A program made the position numbers and the translations under genes. Of a stretch of DNA of 64,000 nt, positions 42,465 through 51,293 are shown piece after piece (position 1 is the stretch's first letter; every line of letters begins with the position of its first letter). The notes below the pieces were generated by a model. The model was not told where the DNA came from and ran no database searches. It worked only from the letters and a program-made list of their open reading frames with translations. The stretch comes from Mucilaginibacter oryzae (lineage in GTDB: Bacteria; Bacteroidota; Bacteroidia; Sphingobacteriales; Sphingobacteriaceae), in assembly GCF_003148845.1 (NCBI RefSeq), contig NZ_QGHA01000002.1, positions 24,572-88,571 on the forward strand. The letters are read 5' to 3'.

Positions 42465-44342
42465 CTACTCTATGGTAACGGAAAATTTGAAGGTAGCCTG
42501 TACTTTCTTGCCGGGTTCATACTCGTAAACAAGTGCCTGCGAAATATCGAAATGATCATTTTTACTTACGTGATTCGGAAACTGGCCGATATCGAAAGTC
42601 AGCTTTGCCGCGTCCATTTCAGAAAATACCTTCGCATCATTACCCCAGTTAATTACGTTCCCCGCCGCATTAAACCAATGCCCGTAACCGTTAGCGGTGG
42701 TTTGGGCATTTAAATTGCCATTACTTTCAACCGCGTAAAACTTAACAACTTTACTGTCTAAACCTTCGGTAATTTGTTTGGGCGTAAGTGTTAAGGCCTG
42801 GGTTAGTTGTTCAAGATCTACAGTAACAGTACTCCGGCTGTAGTTTACGGCATCAAAAGGCACTTTAACGTTGATATTGAATGTGATGTCTTTAGGCTTG
42901 GTACCCGGTTCAACAGTAAAATCGTTAAATAACGTTGTGTTGGTAAACTTTACTTTATAGGGCCATTGCTCGTCATTTGTATTGTCGTCGTCCCAGGCAT
43001 GTTGTGCATAAGTTGAGGGCGCACCCGTTACTACAAACCAAATTTTACTGCAATTAGCAGGTACTGTAAATGCCGACTGGCCGGTGATCCCTTTTGACAT
43101 CGGGCTGTAAACCCTGGTGCCATTGTTAAGCAACGCTACGTAACCATAACGCCAGCCCGCTACAGAAGCATCAACATGATTATAGCCACTTGCATTGGGC
43201 AGGCCTGTAAATTGCGCGTTAATTACTGTACCGCTTGCAGGCACTTTCAGTGGCACAATATTGTAGCCGGTTGTGCCGGGGCAACGGGTATATTTAACCT
43301 GGAAGCTTCCGTCAGATAGTTTATCAAATTCGTAAGGTTGTCGGCCGATATAATTAGCACCGAGGTCTCTTAGCGCATCCAGGTCCCAGGTAACAAATTT
43401 GGCAGCTCCATCATAAATTTCATCATTTAATTGTTCTGTGTTAATCCCGGTAATGCGCATGTAGGCTTGTATAGGGTCTTCGGGTTTTAAGGCCTGTCGC
43501 CATATTTTCCCGATAATGTCTATACCATGTTTTGAAGCCCAATAGTAGTGGATAAAATAACTGGCGTATCGCATATCTTCATGATTGATATGCCGGTGAC
43601 AGTTATCCAGGTACACCCCAAAATCATAAGTGGTAAACACCTCCGAAGGATAGCTTTGAAACGATTGCCATTGTGCCGTTTGTTCCCAAAACGCGTTGCC
43701 GGGTTTATCGCCAAATCCATACCTGAAGCCGCTTGAGCCGCCTTCATCACAAAATATCTGGTACTGAAAACAATGTCCTATTTCATGGGCTAAAACGGAA
43801 CCTACAGGTTTCACTGCCGCAGGGCTGATCCATAACGCGCCGATCACATCGTCGTAACCGGCGCCTGTTGCGCGCCATTGGTCTTCATAGTAAAGGAAGA
43901 TCAGCATTTTATATTTGGCAAGATTTGATTTCCCTTTCTCTACATCGGCAAACTTCAGCGTATTGATGTTCATCTGATAAAACAATTCCGCTTTTTGCAG
44001 CAGGTCGTCAATATCAACGCGGTACTGGCTGGGTACCTTGGCCGAATTTGGTGAATCGGATCCGTACTTTAAATCCCAGAACACTATAAAATGCTCAGAC
44101 TGTTTGCTGTGCCGGTAGTTCCAGGTGCTGGTAGAGTCGTTGAAATTTAATTGCTTAAATTCTTTTGGGATATATATCGATAGGCTGTCTTGTTTATTGA
44201 TAACCGGTGGCACTTTGGTGGGTTCTTCAAGGTTCGCTTTTTTTGAGCAACCTGCGATAACGGATAGCAAGGGGATGATGAACCACATCAATGCCCTGAT
44301 GTTTAAGGTATTGATATACCGGGTACGTAAAGTTTTTTTCAT
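42465..44342 (-). CDS. Secreted metallopeptidase-like lipoprotein (DUF6055-type) with DUF4859-like C-terminus
   Basis: A 625-aa exported protein. The start at 44342 (MKKTLRTRYINTL) gives a proper signal peptide with lipobox IAGC (Cys at about 32); the ATG at 44390 adds 16 unrelated residues. The catalytic-type motif AHEIGHCFQYQ (HExxH at about 187-191) sits in a domain of about 320 residues resembling DUF6055, followed by GFGDKPGNAFWEQTAQWQSF. Residues about 325-470 form a beta domain, and the last 120 residues resemble the DUF4859 domain (FDISQALVYEYEPGKKV). It probably cleaves a surface-exposed or extracellular protein or glycan-linked peptide. Confidence 0.82.
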   Translation of the reverse strand: MKKTLRTRYINTLNIRALMWFIIPLLSVIAGCSKKANLEEPTKVPPVINKQDSLSIYIPKEFKQLNFNDSTSTWNYRHSKQSEHFIVFWDLKYGSDSPNSAKVPSQYRVDIDDLLQKAELFYQMNINTLKFADVEKGKSNLAKYKMLIFLYYEDQWRATGAGYDDVIGALWISPAAVKPVGSVLAHEIGHCFQYQIFCDEGGSSGFRYGFGDKPGNAFWEQTAQWQSFQSYPSEVFTTYDFGVYLDNCHRHINHEDMRYASYFIHYYWASKHGIDIIGKIWRQALKPEDPIQAYMRITGINTEQLNDEIYDGAAKFVTWDLDALRDLGANYIGRQPYEFDKLSDGSFQVKYTRCPGTTGYNIVPLKVPASGTVINAQFTGLPNASGYNHVDASVAGWRYGYVALLNNGTRVYSPMSKGITGQSAFTVPANCSKIWFVVTGAPSTYAQHAWDDDNTNDEQWPYKVKFTNTTLFNDFTVEPGTKPKDITFNINVKVPFDAVNYSRSTVTVDLEQLTQALTLTPKQITEGLDSKVVKFYAVESNGNLNAQTTANGYGHWFNAAGNVINWGNDAKVFSEMDAAKLTFDIGQFPNHVSKNDHFDISQALVYEYEPGKKVQATFKFSVTIE

Positions 44343-44677
44343 AATGTACAATGAGTTGATGATAAAAGTTAACTGCTGCTGAGGATTCAACTAATCAAAT
44401 TTCAACCATTTCAATAGCACATTAATTCATGATATTATCCCATTGGTATTACATCTTAACAAAAAAAGCATCGGTGCGGTAACAGCCGGATAAAAAAAGC
44501 AATCTGGTTGCTGGCTACATATATCTGATGGGGAAGGTATATTTAATAAACGGAGCCTCTTCTAATTTAATGAAGTAGCTAAATATCTTGTTTACAGAGC
44601 CGTTCTCGTATCATATTTTTTTACGACTCCGGCGCTGCTCCGTTCGTTTTAAAGTCCCGGTGTACCGGGTTTTCTGT

Positions 44678-44685
44678 TATATTTG
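44678..44685 (+). promoter_or_regulatory. Candidate -7 promoter element of the M23 gene
   Basis: TATATTTG matches TAnnTTTG, 33 bp before the start codon at 44719. No clear TTTG is at the -33 position. A small CCCGG(TGTA)CCGGG hairpin with TTTT after it lies just upstream (44656-44673). The rest of the gap 44391-44718 shows nothing else. Confidence 0.4.
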
Positions 44686-44718
44686 GTAATTATTTTATTG
44701 ATTTTATTGATATAACTC

Positions 44719-45933
44719 ATGTCAAGAAAAGCTGTTACCTATTCCCATCACATAAATAAGCTTTTCAAAGGCTTTTATTTACAATCAGCAACATTAGTGC
44801 TGCTTCTTTTACAAGTGCTCACCGCAACGGCGCAGGCAAACAACGCCCCCGTTGAAGTATTGATTCCCCATCGCCCAACGGCTGTTAAAGGTAGTGATAA
44901 CCGGTTTCATTTGGCTTACGAACTTCATATTACAAACTTTTATCAGTCAAGCGGCCCGTTAACGCTGAAAAGTCTCTCTGTTTTTGGTGATAAATTTACG
45001 CTGCCTATTGCCACCTTTTCTAAGGCCGGTTTATTGACTTTACTCAATGCACAGGAAGTGCCGGATAAAGGAAAAGACGTGATCATAGCCGCGGGCCGAC
45101 GCAAAATTCTTTTTGTGTGGCTTACACTTCCATCGGGAGCTGTACCGCCGCAAAGCCTTCACCATAAAATTACTTTCACCGACAAAAAAAAGGCACAATA
45201 CCAGGTTACAGGCGCTGTTACACCGGTAGATCAAAAAAAGTTGTGGGTGTTTGGGCCGCCTGTTCGTGGGCATAGTTGGTTTATAGGTGAAGGGCCGGGC
45301 AATCCCAAATCACATCATTGGGGCAGCCTGCTTGCGCAGAATGGTACGGTGACTATTCCGCAGCGTTACGCTATCGATTTTTTCGGACTTAACGATGCCG
45401 GTCACGCCGTAGAAACTCAGCCCGGTAAATTGAATCAGACGGCTAACAAACAATGGACCGGATTTGGCAGCGAAGTGCTTGCCGTGCATGACGCTGTTGT
45501 ACGCGACATGCGCGACAGCATAGCAGACCATGCGCCATTAGCTCCTTTGCCCGAGCCAAAAGAAATTACCGCCCGTGGTGTTTATGGAAACTTTATTGTA
45601 TTGGAGATAGCGCCGGGTGTTTTTGTGCATTATGCACACCTTCAGCACGGGAGCGTTAAAGTGCATATTGGCCAACATGTGAAGCTCGGCGATGTCATCG
45701 CCCGCTTAGGGGATTCAGGAAACGCCGGGGCGGCACACTTACACTTTCATGTTTCTGATAAACCTACATTCGAGTTTTCTGAAGGGATGCCTTTTGTGTT
45801 TTCAACCATTGGGCTGCTTGGAAAAAGCAACGAAGCAAACATGCTCGACCCGACTTCAAAGTTCAAGGCGCAAACAGTAAAACAAAATAACGTGCTGCCT
45901 CTTTTTGGCGATGTGGTGCGTTTTGATTTTTAG
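44719..45933 (+). CDS. M23-family metallopeptidase
   Basis: A 404-aa exported protein; a signal-like segment ends LLLQVLTATAQA near residue 40. Residues about 45-170 are a beta-rich N-terminal domain. The C-terminal LytM/M23 domain shows HHWGSLL and YAIDFFG with the first metal ligands, VYGNFIVLEIAPGVFVHYAH, and the signature RLGDSGNAGAAHLHFHVSD (HxH near 341-345). M23 enzymes hydrolyse Gly- or D-Ala-containing peptide crosslinks of peptidoglycan. The gene runs in the same direction as the DUF1304 gene. Confidence 0.92.
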   Translation: MSRKAVTYSHHINKLFKGFYLQSATLVLLLLQVLTATAQANNAPVEVLIPHRPTAVKGSDNRFHLAYELHITNFYQSSGPLTLKSLSVFGDKFTLPIATFSKAGLLTLLNAQEVPDKGKDVIIAAGRRKILFVWLTLPSGAVPPQSLHHKITFTDKKKAQYQVTGAVTPVDQKKLWVFGPPVRGHSWFIGEGPGNPKSHHWGSLLAQNGTVTIPQRYAIDFFGLNDAGHAVETQPGKLNQTANKQWTGFGSEVLAVHDAVVRDMRDSIADHAPLAPLPEPKEITARGVYGNFIVLEIAPGVFVHYAHLQHGSVKVHIGQHVKLGDVIARLGDSGNAGAAHLHFHVSDKPTFEFSEGMPFVFSTIGLLGKSNEANMLDPTSKFKAQTVKQNNVLPLFGDVVRFDF

Positions 45934-45989
45934 TAATATATGGTTTTTTCAAAATCTAATCGCTAAACATGTTTAATTCATTATAAACT

Positions 45990-46349
45990 ATGGATCTTGT
46001 TGTTAAAGCACTCATAGGCCTGGTAGCCTTTATTCATTGTTATATATTATGGTTGGAAATGTTTGCCTGGACAACCCGCGGTCCCAAGGCATTCAACAAA
46101 TCACTGCAGGAACTGGAAAACAGCAAAGTTTTAGCGGCTAACCAGGGTTTATACAACGGATTTTTAGCAGCGGGCCTTATCTGGACATTCTTTATCACCG
46201 ACGAAAAATGGCATAACTATGTGGCGCTGTTTTTCATGAGTTGTGTGGCCGTAGCCGGTATTTACGGGGCATTTACGGTTACCAAAAAGATACTCTATAT
46301 ACAGGCCCTGCCTGCATTACTGGCTATTGTATTGATTCTGGTGAGGTAA
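45990..46349 (+). CDS. DUF1304 membrane protein
   Basis: A 119-aa integral membrane protein of the DUF1304 family: an early VAFIHCYILWLEMFAWTTRGP, a basic loop, ANQGLYNGFLAAGLIW, FMSCVAVAGIYGAFTVTKK and a final helix (LYIQALPALLAIVLILV). Four helices are predicted. The role is unknown. It is 56 bp downstream of the M23 gene and may be co-transcribed. Confidence 0.88.
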   Translation: MDLVVKALIGLVAFIHCYILWLEMFAWTTRGPKAFNKSLQELENSKVLAANQGLYNGFLAAGLIWTFFITDEKWHNYVALFFMSCVAVAGIYGAFTVTKKILYIQALPALLAIVLILVR

Positions 46350-46380
46350 GCGTAATAATCAATCAGTCCATGCTATCTTT

Positions 46381-46439
46381 TAACTGGCTTGAGTATGCAG
46401 TGTAAGCTGAAAGTGCGGCGTACCCGTGACTTTCTATAC
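46381..46439. repeat. Direct repeat, left copy, flanking the esterase gene
   Basis: TAACTGGCTTGAGTATGCAG and AGTGCGGCGTACCCGTGACT mark a 59-bp block, about 88 percent identical by eye to 47719-47776. The two copies flank the AT-rich gene 46448-47653. Confidence 0.75.
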
Positions 46440-46447
46440 AAATAGAA

Positions 46448-47653
46448 TCACTTTTTACCCTTTAAAAGTTTTTCAAGCATTGTCTTCCCGTTTTCGTTAT
46501 AAGGATTTAACTCTATAGATTTTTTGTAATTAAATATGGCGAGTGAAGTATTACCGGATTTCATATACGCCTCTGCCAGACTATCGTAAGCATTATAAGA
46601 ATTTGGATGTGCTTTTACATTTTCAACAAATAGTCCAATGGCATTTTTTATATGTCCGGAATTCAGTTGGTTATAACCGCAATTATTAACGAAGTCTTCT
46701 GTTGCGGTTATGCTATATCCAAATTCGTCAGACAATATTTTGAAGTGTTGAAGAATATCCTGGTAAGTAATGCTTGTAATTTTGTAATAGTCTATGAACC
46801 AATCTTTATAAATAAATTTAAGTCCGTCGAATAGGCTCTTATAGGGAGCAGAAAAATGGTTCTCATCGTCGTATTTTTTGTATGCCACATCCAACCATTT
46901 TGGCGCAAATTGCTTCAATCCGGATGTCAATAAATCAACTTTCTGCGTATTTTCATTACCGATTGCTATAAATAACTTGCCATTATATGGGTGCGAAGAT
47001 TTTATGAACGATTGAAGATTAAATAGCATTCTGTCATTAACTCCGTTAATTGCGGGGCTTGTTAAAATCATCGCCGGAAACAAGTTTGGCATTTGCTCTT
47101 TAGCGTACAATGCAAACAAACCACCTAAAGAATGTCCAGCCAATATTCGGTAGGGCTGTACCCTATAATGCGTATCAATATATGGAGTCACTTCATCTGC
47201 TATATATCTCAAAAACCTCCCGGCTCCTGTATTGGTTGTTGTTTGAGAGCTATCAACCGTCCCATTAGCTTTTTTTTTATAGACAGGAGTAAAATCTCTG
47301 CCACGATCAACATTCACTACTCCAACGACGATCATTTCAGGCATTCTATTGCGGTCATATCCTGCGAGAAAATCTACCGCTTCAGAGGCGTAATTAAAGT
47401 GATTACCTGCATCAAGGACATATAATACAGGATAAAAATCTGATGTATTAGTGTAGTTAGCTGGAAGATGTATCCAAATCGTTCTATCTTCAGACATGAC
47501 TTTTGAATGCAATAATATTGCTTCTTCGTTGTGGATAGGTAAAGAGTCAATCTGGGCGGTAACTACCTTGGGTAATGAAATAAGTATAAATAATAAAATT
47601 AAGGACGAATTGAAATAGTAAACATATCTACTAAGCTTTGCTCTTTTGTTCAT
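46448..47653 (-). CDS. Secreted alpha/beta-hydrolase esterase with C-terminal TPR
   Basis: A 401-aa protein. A signal peptide (about residues 1-33) precedes an esterase-D/IroE-like alpha/beta hydrolase with the nucleophile elbow AGHSLGGLFALYAKE (Ser near 176), a VIVVGVVN-type strand (MIVVGVVNVDRGRDF), and a catalytic-His region (DENHFSAPYKS). A tetratricopeptide-like end follows (LFVENVKAHPNSYNAYDSLA). It hydrolyses esters, perhaps of siderophores or surface polysaccharides. It is more AT-rich than its neighbours and is flanked by direct repeats. Confidence 0.9.
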   Translation of the reverse strand: MNKRAKLSRYVYYFNSSLILLFILISLPKVVTAQIDSLPIHNEEAILLHSKVMSEDRTIWIHLPANYTNTSDFYPVLYVLDAGNHFNYASEAVDFLAGYDRNRMPEMIVVGVVNVDRGRDFTPVYKKKANGTVDSSQTTTNTGAGRFLRYIADEVTPYIDTHYRVQPYRILAGHSLGGLFALYAKEQMPNLFPAMILTSPAINGVNDRMLFNLQSFIKSSHPYNGKLFIAIGNENTQKVDLLTSGLKQFAPKWLDVAYKKYDDENHFSAPYKSLFDGLKFIYKDWFIDYYKITSITYQDILQHFKILSDEFGYSITATEDFVNNCGYNQLNSGHIKNAIGLFVENVKAHPNSYNAYDSLAEAYMKSGNTSLAIFNYKKSIELNPYNENGKTMLEKLLKGKK

Positions 47654-47718
47654 GGCATAAAGTTAATATTCAATATTTCCATTATATGAGTAACATCTCA
47701 ATTCGGGTGAATTTTCCT

Positions 47719-47776
47719 TAACTGGCGTGAGATGCAGCGTAAGCCAAAAGCGCGGCGTACCCGTGACTTTCCATAG
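47719..47776. repeat. Direct repeat, right copy, flanking the esterase gene
   Basis: This is the second copy of the block at 46381-46439: TAACTGGCGTGAGATGCAGC to GTACCCGTGACTTTCC. No transposase lies between the copies. Confidence 0.75.
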
Positions 47777-47854
47777 TGCCAATTAATTTAATAAGACGCG
47801 AGTAGGCCGATCACAGCCCGGTGCTTCATACACTCGCGCCTGTTGGTGCTTTAT

Positions 47855-47883
47855 AAACTCCCCCTTTCAGGGGGCCGGGGGGC
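47855..47883. repeat. CTCCCCCTTTCAGGGGG palindrome
   Basis: CCCCCT (47860-47865) pairs with AGGGGG (47869-47874), followed by CCGGGGGGCC. It is a short relative of the family A repeat and lies right at the 3' end of rtcB. Confidence 0.55.
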
Positions 47884-49338
47884 CTAATCCTCCGGCTTCT
47901 CTTTTGCATCCGCCATCCTTACAATTCTCGGCTGAAAGCTGGCCAGTACATCAACCAGCTCATGCTGGGCGGCCATAACGGTGTGGATGTCTTTGTAAAC
48001 CATCGGCGCTTCGTCAAGATCTGAACCCACAAGGGTTATTTTTTTGTTCAGCAGCTCGGCGTTTACCAAATCGCGTTTAATGGTTTTGAAGGCAGTTGTC
48101 CGGCTCATTAAACGGCCCGCGCCGTGCGATGCCGAGTTGATGGAAGCCGCGGCACCTTTACCGCGTACCACAAAGCCAGGTGTGCTCATGCTTCCCGGTA
48201 TAATGCCCAATACGCCCTCGCCGGCAGGGGTAGCGCCTTTACGGTGTACCATTACTTCGGTACCGTCGGCCAGTTGCTCTTTCCAGGCAAAGTTATGGTG
48301 ATTTTCAATCATAGCTACCGGTTTAAGGTTCAGCGCGCGGGCTATTTTGTTATGAATTTCATGGTGGTTGGCGCTGGCATAATCGCCGGCCAGGTTCATG
48401 GCAATCCAGTATTCCTGTCCTTCGTCGTTATCTAAATTTAACCAGGCCAAATGTTTGGCTTCCTGCGGTAACCTGGTTTTATTCATAGCTATCTTTGAGT
48501 AATGATCGGCTATATTGCCCCCAAAGCCGCGCGAACCAGAATGCGAAAGCAGCGCCAGGTATGTACCGGCCGGTATACCTTGCAACATGGCATCGGCCAC
48601 TGTAAGCTCTCCCCACTCAACAAAGTGGTTACCGGTGCCCGAGGTACCCAATTGCGCGTATGCCTTATCTTTCAGGTTGCGGATCACCTTGGTTTCGCTC
48701 CATACCGGGCGGTCAAACAGCGAAGTGTCGAAATGAGTGTTGGTTACGCCGCCAATGCCAAAATGGGTATGGTTAAGTAATAAACCTCTAAGCATATCGG
48801 TTTCGGTATCTATGGTGCTTGCAGGCATATCAAAAATACTCAGGCACATACGGCAGGCAATATCCACCCCAACCGCAAAGGGGATAATGGTATTGGCGGT
48901 AGTGGCCAGCACGCCGCCAATAGGCAAACCATAGCCCTGGTGGGCATCGGGCATTAAGGCCCCCGCTACCGAGATGGGCAGTTTTACAGCGGTTTTCATT
49001 TGGGCAAGGGTGCCAACCTCAATCTGTTCGATACCATAAACCGGGAAATCTGCAATTTCCTGTTTAAGGGCGAAGGTGTTGCGCGGCTGTTTTATGAACT
49101 TGCCCTCCCTGCGCAGGTTGATCACCGCTTCGGCAAGGTTTTTAAATTTACCGCCTGTTTTCAAGGCGTAAGGCATTGGGTCGTCAATAAGCGCTTCAAG
49201 GTTGGCCAGGATCTGTTGCTTATCCATTACGCCGTGTTTTAACAACCCGTTTGCTACGCGGCTAAAGCTTTCTAATATGGTTACATCGTTAACGCCCAGG
49301 GCGGTAAGCTCGTTGTTGCTGATTTTTATTTTTTGCAT
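47884..49338 (-). CDS. rtcB: RtcB-family RNA-splicing ligase
   Basis: A 484-aa GTP-dependent RNA ligase. It joins 2',3'-cyclic-phosphate (or 3'-phosphate) ends to 5'-OH ends without leaving a 2'-phosphate. Marks are MPDAHQGYGLPIGGVLAT (metal-binding), IIPFAVGVDIACRM, LGTSGTGNHFVEW, LSHSGSRGFGGN, MIENHHNFAW and VHRKGATPAGEGV. The guanylation-histidine region is SINSASHGAGRLMSRTTAF. A hairpin with CTCCCCGCCG/CGGCGGGGAG lies at 49355-49379 just upstream of the start. The WYL gene is divergent from it, with a REP-like palindrome in the gap. KptA follows the WYL gene. Confidence 0.96.
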   Translation of the reverse strand: MQKIKISNNELTALGVNDVTILESFSRVANGLLKHGVMDKQQILANLEALIDDPMPYALKTGGKFKNLAEAVINLRREGKFIKQPRNTFALKQEIADFPVYGIEQIEVGTLAQMKTAVKLPISVAGALMPDAHQGYGLPIGGVLATTANTIIPFAVGVDIACRMCLSIFDMPASTIDTETDMLRGLLLNHTHFGIGGVTNTHFDTSLFDRPVWSETKVIRNLKDKAYAQLGTSGTGNHFVEWGELTVADAMLQGIPAGTYLALLSHSGSRGFGGNIADHYSKIAMNKTRLPQEAKHLAWLNLDNDEGQEYWIAMNLAGDYASANHHEIHNKIARALNLKPVAMIENHHNFAWKEQLADGTEVMVHRKGATPAGEGVLGIIPGSMSTPGFVVRGKGAAASINSASHGAGRLMSRTTAFKTIKRDLVNAELLNKKITLVGSDLDEAPMVYKDIHTVMAAQHELVDVLASFQPRIVRMADAKEKPED

Positions 49339-49354
49339 AACCTGAATTTTTTAA

Positions 49355-49379
49355 CTCCCCGCCGCAGTTCGGCGGGGAG
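49355..49379 (-). other. Hairpin in the rtcB leader
   Basis: CTCCCCGCCG (49355-49364) pairs perfectly with CGGCGGGGAG (49370-49379) around a 5-nt loop, about 17 nt before the rtcB start codon on the minus strand. It may be a leader-RNA fold controlling translation or a relative of the family A repeat. Confidence 0.5.
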
Positions 49380-49504
49380 GCATCTTTGTTCAATAAAACC
49401 CGTTACCGGCCTTGTTGATGATACAAAGTAAAAGCGCATCTGCGCAATGTATTTGCGTAGTGAAAATTATTTTTATAATATTATCGAAAAAATGCTTTTC
49501 TGTA

Positions 49505-49612
49505 TTTTAATTATTACTCGTCATTGCGAGGTACGAAGCAATCGCGAACTATACAGGTCGGCCATGCTGCCGTGCAATTGCTTCGTACCTCGCAATGACG
49601 GATGGGGAATAC
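49505..49612. repeat. GTCATTGCGAGGTACGAAGC-type long palindrome
   Basis: Perfect 24-bp inverted arms are at 49519-49542 and 49577-49600 (core TCATTGCGAGGTACGAAG). This sequence is a widely dispersed REP/MITE-like repeat that I know from many bacterial genomes. It lies between rtcB and the WYL gene; the ATG at 49595 falls in the repeat and is not the start of that gene. Confidence 0.85.
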
Positions 49613-49630
49613 ATCCGAAATCAAAATATC

Positions 49631-50692
49631 ATGCCCGTAAACCGCAACGCCCTGATCCGTTACCGCACTATTGATAGTTGCCTGCAAAACCGCCGCAGGC
49701 TATGGACGCTTGACGATTTGATAGATGCCTGTTCTGAAGCCCTGTACGAATACCAGGGAATTGACAGCGGGGTAAGCCGCCGCACCGTACAGGCCGATAT
49801 CGAGATGATGCGCAGTAATAAACTGGGTTACGAAGCGCCTATTATTGTGGTTGATAAAAAGTATTATACTTATGCGGATAAGGGCTACAGTATTACCAAT
49901 ATCCCTATCAATAACCAGGATTTGCAGGTGCTTGGCGAAGTAGCCGGCCTTTTACAACAATTTAAAGGCTTTAGCCATTTTGCCGACATCAGCGAAATGG
50001 TAACCCGGCTGGAGGACAAGATATACAGCCAGAAAACACATAGCGTGCCCGTGGTTGATTTTGAGAAGAATGATAACCTGAAAGGCCTGGAATGGATAGA
50101 AATAATTCGAAAGGGTATTGTGGCTAAACGTACCATGTGTATTACCTATCAATCGTTTAAGGCGCGTGAGGCCAGTTCTTTTTGTTTCAGCGGGTATTTG
50201 CTTAAGGAGTACCGGAACCGCTGGTTTGTACTTGGAGTGGCCCATGTGCGCAACAAACCGCTGCTTACGCTTGCGTTAGACAGGATCCAGGCGGTAGAGA
50301 TGCATGATGATGATTATATAGAGAATACAAGCATCGACCTCGCTACTTATTATAATGATGTGTTAGGGGTAACCAAATCGCCGGGGCAGCGCGATACCAC
50401 TATCATTTTCTGGGTAGATAAGGCCAACGCCCCATATGTAATTACTAAACCTTTACATCACACCCAGAAACTTTTACGCGAAGAAGCCGAAGGCCTGTTG
50501 TTCAGCATAAAAGTGATTATGAATTTTGAACTGGAACGCGAACTGCTGGGTTTTGGGGCGAAGCTGAAGGTGATCAGTCCGCGCATATTGGTAAAGCAGA
50601 TTAAGCAGCAACTTCAAAAAACGCTTGCACATTACGTAACCGACAGCCCCATACCGCATGGCAAAAACCTGAGTAATTTGCTCAACGAATAA
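49631..50692 (+). CDS. WYL-domain transcriptional regulator
   Basis: A 353-aa regulator starting at MPVNRNALIRYRTI (49631); the ATG at 49595 lies inside a repeat. The N-terminal winged helix is YRTIDSCLQNRRRLWTLDD, with VSRRTVQADIEMMR as recognition helix. The WYL domain (about 155-330) shows CITYQSFKAREASSFCFSGY, LKEYRNRWFVLGV and LALDRIQAVEMHD. The C-terminal wing is the WCX type. WYL proteins bind ligands such as nucleotides or single-stranded nucleic acid and regulate repair or defence genes. By position it is the likely regulator of rtcB and kptA. Confidence 0.9.
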   Translation: MPVNRNALIRYRTIDSCLQNRRRLWTLDDLIDACSEALYEYQGIDSGVSRRTVQADIEMMRSNKLGYEAPIIVVDKKYYTYADKGYSITNIPINNQDLQVLGEVAGLLQQFKGFSHFADISEMVTRLEDKIYSQKTHSVPVVDFEKNDNLKGLEWIEIIRKGIVAKRTMCITYQSFKAREASSFCFSGYLLKEYRNRWFVLGVAHVRNKPLLTLALDRIQAVEMHDDDYIENTSIDLATYYNDVLGVTKSPGQRDTTIIFWVDKANAPYVITKPLHHTQKLLREEAEGLLFSIKVIMNFELERELLGFGAKLKVISPRILVKQIKQQLQKTLAHYVTDSPIPHGKNLSNLLNE

Positions 50693-50733
50693 TATCAGTG
50701 GCATTGATGCCCCCAATTTAATAGCTTTAAGGC

Positions 50734-51285
50734 ATGAATTTAACTGAAAAAGAAACCACAAACCTTAGCAAATTTTTAAGCCTTGTATTGCGCCACCAAC
50801 CCGAGGCCATAGGCATTAAACTTGATGAACAAGGCTGGGTGCCGGTTGATGAACTGCTGGATAAATTAAATAAAAGCGGGCATGCCGTTAATTGGGAAAT
50901 ATTACAGCACGTAGTTGATACCAATGCCAAAAAACGTTTTGCTTTTGATCATGAAAAACTCAGGATCCGCGCAAGCCAGGGCCACTCGGTAGCGGTGGAA
51001 CTGGGTTACGAACCGCAAACACCGCCAGAAATATTATATCACGGCACCGGGAGCCAATCTGTTGAAAGTATTTTACAGTCGGGCCTCGAGAAACGCGCCA
51101 GGCAGCATGTACACCTGAGCGCCGATACCGATACCGCCGCAAAAGTTGGCGGCAGGCACGGCAAACCGGTTGTTTTGACAATTAAAGCCGGAGAGATGCA
51201 CCGGCTGGGTTATCAGTTTTACCTGTCAGAAAATAAGGTATGGCTTACAGACGCGGTACCGGCACAGTTTATCAGCGTAAAATAA
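50734..51285 (+). CDS. kptA: RNA 2'-phosphotransferase (KptA/Tpt1)
   Basis: A 183-aa KptA/Tpt1 enzyme that moves a 2'-phosphate from RNA to NAD+, giving ADP-ribose 1'',2''-cyclic phosphate and nicotinamide. The N-terminal winged-helix-like domain has LSKFLSLVLRHQPEAIGIKL and WVPVDELLDKLN, with KKRFAF and IRASQGHSV around residues 69-90. The ART domain has LYHGTGSQSVESILQSGL, HVHLSADTDTA and FYLSENKVWLTDAVP. The R-H-R-R type residues expected for catalysis (Arg20, His21 region, HGT) are present. It is 41 bp after the WYL gene and likely in its operon. Confidence 0.93.
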   Translation: MNLTEKETTNLSKFLSLVLRHQPEAIGIKLDEQGWVPVDELLDKLNKSGHAVNWEILQHVVDTNAKKRFAFDHEKLRIRASQGHSVAVELGYEPQTPPEILYHGTGSQSVESILQSGLEKRARQHVHLSADTDTAAKVGGRHGKPVVLTIKAGEMHRLGYQFYLSENKVWLTDAVPAQFISVK

Positions 51286-51293
51286 AAATTGAC

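Noticed and set aside
47719..47776. att sites of a prophage or integron
   Set aside because: The direct repeats flanking the esterase gene have no integrase, no tRNA gene and differ in about 12 percent of bases, unlike freshly made att sites.
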